A stretch of 64,000 bases of DNA. Source: Hansfordia pulvinata. Lineage: Eukaryota; Ascomycota; Sordariomycetes; Xylariales. Each line of letters opens with the position of its first letter. Positions within the stretch are counted from its first letter, which is position 1. The stretch is from assembly GCA_006538405.1 (NCBI GenBank), contig BJKQ01000022.1:186001-250000 (forward strand), given 5' to 3'. A program made the position numbers and the translations under genes. Under the pieces are notes generated by a model. It did no database searches. It had not been told where the DNA came from and saw nothing but the letters and a program-made list of their open reading frames with translations. Shown here piece by piece: positions 57,307 to 64,000 of this stretch.

Positions 57307-59655
57307 TCACTTCTCCACCCCCAGGTTGCGCATGCCCGTGATGATCTCGGCATTGATATCCTCGACCGCCGCCTTGGGGGTTGTGGGAGCAGGTTTCAGA
57401 CTGACATCCTGAGGAGCCAACCTACCCGCGACTCGTACACGTCGTCTTCCCCGGCGTATTGCTCGTCTTCGTCGTCGTACTCATCGCCATCGTACTCCTC
57501 GTCGTCGGCATCCTCGCCGCCTCGATGATCGAGTCCATCAGCTGCTGCTCCCCTTCCACGTAAGACCCGCTCATGACACTGCCGTCCGGGTCGTCGCCCT
57601 GCGAAAGGTAGCTCTCGCCCATCTGGCCAACATCGTCATCGTCGTCGTAGTCGGCATCGCTGTCCCTCTCGTCGGCGTCCGACTCGCTGGCCGAGAACTC
57701 GTCCAGCTCCAGCGGCGGGTCGCGCCAGTAGCTGAAATCGGTGAACTCGACCCCTCCGCCCTTGACCAGCGTGTTGGGAGGGGGGAAAAAGTGGTCCACG
57801 ACCTCGCCGATGTTGACGTAGTTGAGCCGCTTGTTGAAGTTCATCAGATCGAGCGAAACCTCGGCATTCGAGTTGATGGTGAAGATGCGGTTGCGCGGCA
57901 CGTCCACGGTGCGGTACGAGATCTGGTCCGTCAGGCGGTTTCCGAACCCCGCGTAGAAACAATGCGACTCGGGCCCGTAGAGACTGCGGATGTCCCGCAG
58001 CGTGGCCATCTTGAACACGTGGGGCTTGCGCAGGTAGATCTCGCGCCGCAGCGCCGCCATGGTCCTGTCGGGGGACAGGATCGTCGGGCCGCGCGGCAGG
58101 CGGTGATCCTCTTGGACGATGCCGTTGAGATAGGCCCTCGTGGTGTCCGCCTGGCCGACAGAGCGGCTCGTCAGGTACATGATGTTGTACCCGTTCGCGA
58201 CAATGTCGCTGTATAGCTTGGCGATGCCGACGTGGGTCCAGTCGCGCCCGATCATGTTCAGCACGTGGCCCAGGGCATCGGACTTGGTGATGGTCCCGTC
58301 AATGTCGGAGATGACGACGGGCACATCGTGCCTCCACAGGTACATGTTGGCCGAGCAGGTGGCGCGGTTGACGGTGAAGCTCATGTTGTTCTCGCCAGGC
58401 TTTAGCTTCAGGTCCTTGAGCTGATCGCTAGTCAGCCGGAGCGTCTTGGCGTAGTTCTTGTTGGGGTTGCCGGCAGAAGAGCCCGGCGTGGTGGGGGCCG
58501 TCTGGACGCTCATCTGGCCGGCATCCGACTCCGTCCGACGGTGCGACGGGGTGCGGGTCGACGCCGTCGAGTCGTCGCTCTGGTAGCCGGGGTCCGACAC
58601 GGCGTCCATGGGGATGCCGGACGAGGGCCTCAACGAGTCCACCGTCTTCTTCATGGCAACCTCCTTGGCCTCCTCGCTGCTGTAGATCCACAGGTTACCC
58701 GCCTCGTCCATGCCGATCAGGGCCCCAATGTCGTAATCGCCCTCCAGCTCCTCCGACAGGATCTTGCGGGCCACGACCTCGGCCCGGATCGCATCCTCCT
58801 CGCTGTTCTTGAACCCCGTCATGTCCAGCATGAGGTCGCCCGCCTCGTTGACGTGGCTCGGGATGTTGACGGCAGACAGCTCCTTGGACAGGATCATCGC
58901 GCGCTCGATCGCGTCGCTCGTGGCCAGCGGCGGTGGGCTGCGGGATCGGGCAGAGCGGCCCGGGCTGTCGAGCCCGCTCGACTCGGCCTCGCCATCGTTG
59001 TGCTCGCTGTTCTGGGGGTTCGAGTCGACAGAGTCGGCTGCGTGGTGAGCCGCCGTAGGCAACACGTCGTGGCTGATGGAGCCCCGCTGGCCTGGGCCAG
59101 TCCAGCCTCGCGAGGGGGGTCTCCCCGAGACGAGCTCCGGAGACGTCGCGGGGGGCTGGAGGAGGCCGGGCCGTGAGGATTCGTGGGGAGTGATGGTGAC
59201 GGCAGGCGCGAGAGTGGGGATGGTGGAGGACCGTGATTTCGTGCCGTCGGTGTCGAGCCGCAGGAGTTCGGGCTCCGGCAAGGGCAAATCGGCCGAGGGC
59301 AAGGGTTCCGCGGGTCCGAAGGGGCGAGGGGTGGACTGGAGGCTGGCGAGGCCAGAGGCGAGGTCTGGAGGCTCTGAGGGATGGTGTCGGAGGTCTCGAA
59401 GACGAAGAAGGCCTCCCCGCCCTCTCCGAGCTTCATGGCGTAGTTCTGCCGGTGGCCATTGACGAGGAAGTCGACCTTCTTCTCGTAGGGGCGCAGCAGG
59501 GAGAACTTGCCGAAGCGGACGTGGAACGGGGAGCACGAGAGGCTGCCGTCGGCCTGTTCCACGACGATGACGTCGATCGCACCGCTAAGGGTGGCCGGGT
59601 TGAGCGAGTTCCATGCCGTCGACACGGAGTCGCTGATGTTCCTGACGTACTGCAT
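57307..59655 (-). CDS. PAH1: Phosphatidate phosphatase, lipin/PAH1 type, two frame breaks
   Basis: Encodes about 765 residues of the Mg2+-dependent phosphatidate phosphatase that makes diacylglycerol and balances storage lipid against phospholipid synthesis. The start gives MQYVRNISDSVSTAW, the N-terminal amphipathic helix, followed by the N-LIP domain (DVIVVEQADGSL, PFHVRFGKFSLLRP, VDFLVNGH). The catalytic HAD domain has the DIDGT motif in VVISDIDGTITKSDALGH, then GRDWTHVGIAKLY and CFYAGFGNRLTD. The Trp motif appears as DFSYWRDP near the end. A 53-nt intron (57425-57373) leads to a last exon ending GMRNLGVEK at 57307. The frame breaks by -1 twice: in the Ser/Pro linker between about 59290 and 59345, and near 57514-57522 just before an acidic tail. 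Catalytic sequence itself is intact. Confidence 0.92.
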
Positions 59656-61729
59656 GGTGGGGGCAGTGACGCCGTCTAGGCGCAGAGGGCACGGCTGGCG
59701 CAGAGGGCACGGCTGGCGCAGAGGGCACGGCTGAGGCACAGGTGTGAGGTCAGGTTGACGAAAGGCAGCAGAGGCCGCGCTTGGACTGTCGAGGCGACGA
59801 GGGGATGGCTGTGCTTGTATTATCGAAGATTCTGACCGAGGGCGGCGAGCCGGGTTTTGTTGAGAATGCTGGCTTGTGCTGGTGAGACAGGCGTAGATGG
59901 TGCTGAGCTGGGGTCTCGGACGGCAATCGAGACAGAAGATGCGGTTGATTAACGAGCGAGCGAGGGTGGGCGAGTTGGAATGAGGGCTTGAGGACGAAGG
60001 AGAGGTCAGGAGAAGAAGAGCTGCTGCTGGCACGGCAGCGCAGGAGACAGCAGGCAAAGACGAGGCAACGGGACGACGTGGTGATTCTATTGGCCCGCGA
60101 CGAAGCACAGGGCGAGGGTAATGCGCCCCATGCATGCGGCAGCTCCAGGTAGAAGGTGGGGGCTCGCAGGTCCCAGTACGGACAGTCGTCCGGACTGCAG
60201 GCAGGATCGGGGTTAGCCCTACTTGCGCGATACTCATGCCCAGCTGAGACTGACGTTGGTGCCTTCCCGTTCCGCCGCTGCGTTGACCGGGCCGTCACCT
60301 GCCGCGGCTGCCCCAGCAAGCCGATTCCTTGGGGCGGCAGGCCAAGTACAGGTACCAGCAGACCCATGCAAGGACATCATGATGCCCGGCGCTTCAACTT
60401 CGCCGCACGAGTCAGGCGTCAGTTTGGATCCTTGGACCCTCCGTCCGGCTGGACTACAGGCGACGGCCCGTCCGAAAGCCTCCAGCAGTAGCCGCCTCTC
60501 GATCCCGTTCAATCCATCACATTTATTGCCCTCATATCAACGCGAAAGAAAGGCCCTCTCATCTACGCGAGAGAATGACTCTCACCCAGCCCCGTCCCGT
60601 CCCAACACTACCTCCTCTACCACAGGGGTCTGGCATCGTATTGTATCGGTACGGCCTGGGCCACTCCACTCCCAGGAGCCAAAGCCCCGGCCCCGGCACA
60701 GCGGCAACCCCAAGTCGCACCCAACGTCATCCATTCCTACGGGCTTTTTTCTGCCTTTGTTGCCAGCAACCGACAGCCGCTGGACCCCCGCCATTTCTTT
60801 GTCGCTGCTGACCGCCATGCTGCCAACATCTCGATGGATAGACCAACGCGCAGGCAACAGCTCGGATGCCGCGCCCGCGTGATACGACCGCCCCAGGTGA
60901 CCACCAGCCCAGGGTCCTGTCCGGCCTCGGCTGGGGCGTTGGACGTCGGCCCGCCGCGCTACCGTACTCGTAGTCAAGCATTGCAGTGCCCGAGCACGGG
61001 CTGAGACTGCTTTCGCCCCATGTGAGCTATTGCATGAACGCGCCTGGGCGGGTTTCCACTCTATCATATTGCTATCGCGTTCCCCTTCCTGCGGCCGCCG
61101 TTTGCGAGCCTCTGGCCTGTTACTGCAGAGCCTGCACGGACGGAGCGCCTCGGACCCTTGGGAGAGACAGAAAAGCACCTTCACGCGCCAATGCCCCTCT
61201 ATTGACGGGTCCAGAAAGCCAGGGCGGGCAGCTCCACGTCCTCCCTTGTCGGCCCGGGTGTTGGGGAGCCCATAACTGCCTTAATCAGAATGAATTCTTC
61301 TGTACGCGTTGACACCTTTTTCATTCGGGCTCTTTCAGCCTAATCCCAGCCGGGCCGCCTAATTGCGCTCCCATTCTTCGCCGTGCTGTCTGCCGGCCCT
61401 CGCTGCACGTGCTTCTGCTTCTCAACTGCCGAGGCATCGCATGTGAATGTGGCTGGCAGAGACAACTTATTTGCCTCTTGCCCATTTTGACCTGCGAGCA
61501 TGAATCCGAGCTACCAGCCGGTCCTGCGCCAGTCTAGGCACAGGGCGGTCATTTCAAGCGAGAGTATAACGGCTGCTTCGGCATAAAAAGCTCTTTCATT
61601 CCTCTTCAAGCAGCAAATTTACCATCTAGTCACAGAGCACGGGATAAAGGGCGTCGTCACGGAAGCTTCCTCGCACACGGCACAATTAACGACAACGGGA
61701 AAGGTTTAACGGAGCGAAAGGTCGATCTA
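59656..61729. other. PAH1 upstream region and zinc-knuckle gene 3' flank
   Basis: About 2 kb without a supported gene. The PAH1 leader contains an 18-bp tandem repeat directly upstream of the ATG; no other structured feature is seen. Confidence 0.6.
59681..59731. repeat. 18-bp tandem repeat in the PAH1 leader
   Basis: Units cgcagagggcacggctgg at 59681-59698 and 59699-59716 are identical and a third (59717-59731) is nearly complete, 26 bases from the PAH1 ATG. Confidence 0.9.
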
Positions 61730-63647
61730 TTAAGCTGCGTAGCGCAGCATACAAATGGAGCTGATGCCCATCGCAAGCATGCAAAGCGCGAGTGCATTGT
61801 CGCAGCCGTGCTCGAGCTGGTGCCTATATAGCCGAAGCAATTGGAAAGGGACGCCCATCCCAACAGCCAAGTCTGCGGGCTCCTCCTGCTCATCATCATC
61901 AAGGTGCATCCAGGGCTTGACAACGGTCCAGGGCTTAAGAATCGGGCCCTCCTCGCCCTGCTTCGATGAAGGCGAAGCTTGGGAAGTAGCCAGCAATTTG
62001 TATATAGGCTGCAGGCTGTTATGGTTGGCACGAGATCCAGGACCTGCGACTCCTAAGAAGACATCAAGCCCGAGGATCTGGACTTGCATTGCCTCGAGTT
62101 TGCTTTCAAGGTCTTTGCGTTTGCTTTCGAGGTCTTTGAGTTTGCTGACAAGGTCTTTGAGTTTGCTTTCAAGAGATCCGTTCTCTTCCCAGGCAAGATT
62201 GCGCTCTTGTTGGCAAATTTCATGGTTGTATGACTCGATCCTTAAGCTGCTTTGGCTCTTGTCAAGACTTCCAGAGCCGACTGGCAGGTGGCGACAGCTT
62301 CGTCTCGTTCCGCGGTGAGCAACGTGATCTGGTCACCTTGAGATTTCACCTTGGTGTTGGCGTCCGCCAGGTCCAGGTTTGCCTGTTTGATAATGTCCTC
62401 CATTTTCTTGATGACTTCGACTTTTTCGTTGCACAAAGCTTCTTTCGCCGCGAAGTCTTCTCGGAGCTTGATCACCTCGCTCTCCAAGTCCCTGGTGGTG
62501 GTCGACGCAGCTTGTTCATTCTGCGGTTGCTGTGGAACTGGCTCTCGGATTGGTGGTTGCTGCTCTCGGGCAGTGTTAGGGGACCTCTTCCTCGACCGCC
62601 GACCTCGGGCTCGCCATTGTTGGGAGCAGTCTCAGGCTTCTTTGGCTTGATAAATTCTCTCCAGCTGTTGTATGTGCTCAAAGGCATTTCGCCATCAATC
62701 ATGCGTTGGACAGTGTAAATGCCGTCCTGCTGGTGAAGAGGACCCTTGGCGTAGTCATATTCCTCGAATTTCTTCGCCTGGTCTCTGTGGAGAACGTGCC
62801 TGACAGCCTCGCGAGACCATGGAGGGTACAAGGGGTGTTCTTTCTGGGCATCTGGCAGTATATGAGTCATATAATACTGGTGGACATCAAATTCGGTGCG
62901 GATCATGGGCTTTCCACTGCGAGGGGCGCCGACAATGCGCCATTTCCAGTCGTCGTTCAAGCCCTCCGGGCCGAAAATCTCGTTGAATGGGCAATCGTCG
63001 AAAAGGTGTGAGTCCGAGTTACACACGATACAAGCAGCAATATCCATGTAGACTGGATCAATTGGCCAAACACAATCCTTGACAAAATGACCAAGTTTGC
63101 CGCAGTTTCCGCAGGGCATTTCGTGCATCTTGAGCTTCCTGGCGCGACCGTAGTTCTTGAAGGTTGTTTTGTCGTTGAAAGGAATGAAGGAGTTGCTCTC
63201 GTTCAAGAACGGCATGTCCGGAGTGCCTGGGCTTTGATTCAGGCGCTGGATGGTCACGCTGAACAGTTCTGGGCCGTCAGACAGGATGCTTTTGAAGATC
63301 TCAATCAAGTTTTTGAGGCCGAGCTTGTGCTTGAACACGCCAAACACTTTCATGTAGCCTGGGGTGGTGATCCAGATGTTTTCAAGAATCTTGAATTTTC
63401 CAGTCTTTGGAGCCAGGACGAGGTCTCCATGCTTGGTGATGGCATATTTGACAGTTTCTGCGTCACGCTGATGGGACCCTAGGCTCTCCATCTTGAGATG
63501 ATAGTTGGGGTCTTTCCCGCCCTTGAAGCGCTTGTTTCTGCCCTCAAATTCGTCCACTGGATCAAAGTAGTTGGTGGAGCCACGAGAAGAGCCCGCCAGG
63601 TCTGTTTCATCAATTTTTCTCTTGGGGGGAGGCTGTTGGTCGGCCAT
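61730..63647 (-). CDS. Double CCHC zinc-knuckle, coiled-coil protein, two frame changes
   Basis: A predicted protein of about 639 residues. The start is set at MADQQPPPKRKIDETD (63647). An N-terminal domain without known match (NIWITTPGYMKVFGVF, SDGPELFSVTIQRL) precedes two zinc knuckles with C2C4H4C spacing: CGNCGKLGHFVKDC and CIVCNSDSHLFDDC. Next come an aromatic-rich stretch (HPLYPPWSREAVRHVL) and a Gly/Gln/Pro linker. The frame changes by -1 at the G4 run 62579-62582, after which a coiled coil follows (SEVIKLREDF, CNEKVEVIKKMEDII). A second -1 change near 62252 leads into four 7-residue repeats (SKLKDLE type) and a tail ending at 61730. Knuckles suggest RNA or ssDNA binding. The last section is the least certain; the gene could instead end at 62242. 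Family not recognised. Confidence 0.7.
62094..62176 (-). repeat. 21-bp tandem repeat coding for heptads
   Basis: About four imperfect 21-bp units (core aaggtctttgagtttgct on the plus strand) translate to heptads such as ESKLKDL, VSKLKDL, ESKRKDL, ESKLEAM, a designed-looking coiled coil. Confidence 0.85.
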
Positions 63648-64000
63648 TTTGTGACCGGAAAGGAAGACGAGGCCGTTTGAAGCGCAGAAACGCAAAAAGA
63701 AGAAAAGAACATTGAGGGGGCGTCGATGACAAGACGTCGCAGACGCAGATGCGAATGCGGAGGCGGTCGAGGAGAGGAGGGGGGGGGGGGGGGGGGGCAG
63801 GCGTGATATCGATGAACGATATCAGAGGGCGTGCGGTGATGATGAAAAGAGGAAGAAGGAGAAGAGGAAGGAGGAGAGAATTTGAGTAAAAAACGGGCGG
63901 GAGAGCGAGAGAGAAGGCATGTAGGAGAGGGATCCAAACCTAACCTCTCTGCTTAGGCCAACAACACACGACATTGAATGAACGCTGGCCGTGCTCGACG
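63648..64000. other. Upstream region of the zinc-knuckle gene
   Basis: Leader and promoter sequence to the right edge, including a 19-base G run at 63779-63797 and a GA-rich stretch. No gene supported. Confidence 0.65.
63779..63797. repeat. G19 homopolymer
   Basis: Nineteen consecutive G (19 C on the transcribed strand of the zinc-knuckle gene), about 130 bases upstream of its ATG. Confidence 0.85.

Noticed and set aside
1..64000. tRNA genes, CRISPR arrays or intact transposons
   Set aside because: No clover-leaf-compatible B-box context, regular spacer-repeat array, transposase or reverse transcriptase was seen by eye; a tRNAscan and repeat search would settle this.

Overview
The window is nuclear DNA of a GC-rich filamentous ascomycete (Pezizomycotina, most likely a Sordariomycete). 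This rests on short 47-130 nt introns with fungal splice and branch sites, strong C/G third-position codon bias, and families typical of such fungi: a trifunctional HIS4-type histidine protein, HET-domain genes, a Zn2Cys6 regulator, Vps3844 and an NTR2-type splicing factor. I found 20 protein-coding loci (one of them a decayed HET gene), no rRNA or tRNA gene, no CRISPR array and no intact transposon.

Layout. 0-9 kb: a Na+/H+ antiporter (partial, minus) and a TRK K+ transporter (plus) diverge from one 1.2-kb promoter region; the TRK gene converges on HMG-CoA reductase. 10.9-17.6 kb: nicotinamidase, an N-terminally anchored alpha/beta hydrolase, a HET-domain gene and a small SnoaL-like protein. 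18.4-29.1 kb: TAF9 and HIS4 (divergent), then a 1.7-kresidue kinesin-4-like motor. 29.1-41.1 kb: gene-poor, holding only a secreted kinase-like protein and a cupin. 41.1-47.5 kb: an MFS transporter, a decayed second HET gene and a Zn2Cys6 activator with a polyQ tract. 50.2-59.7 kb: compact housekeeping block with SmG and NTR2 (divergent, both spliceosomal), Vps3844, a probable mitochondrial membrane protein and the lipin-type phosphatidate phosphatase PAH1. 61.7-63.6 kb: an unfamiliar double zinc-knuckle, coiled-coil protein.

The most striking pattern crosses genes. At least eight places in otherwise well-conserved genes (nicotinamidase, HET-1, TAF9, HIS4 twice, kinesin, PAH1 twice, zinc-knuckle protein) change frame by exactly -1, usually at or next to a short G or C run that is one base too short. 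Housekeeping genes such as HIS4, TAF9 and PAH1 are unlikely all to be dead, so sequencing or assembly undercalling of G/C homopolymers is the simplest reading. The second HET gene is different: it has several shifts in another direction and looks truly decayed.

The genes do not form one pathway. Functional pairings supported by layout are the Na+/K+ transporter pair, the SmG-NTR2 splicing pair and, loosely, two lipid-synthesis controls (HMG-CoA reductase, PAH1). I saw no convincing new multigene system; the best leads are the secreted kinase-like protein with an altered DFG site and the zinc-knuckle/heptad-repeat protein.
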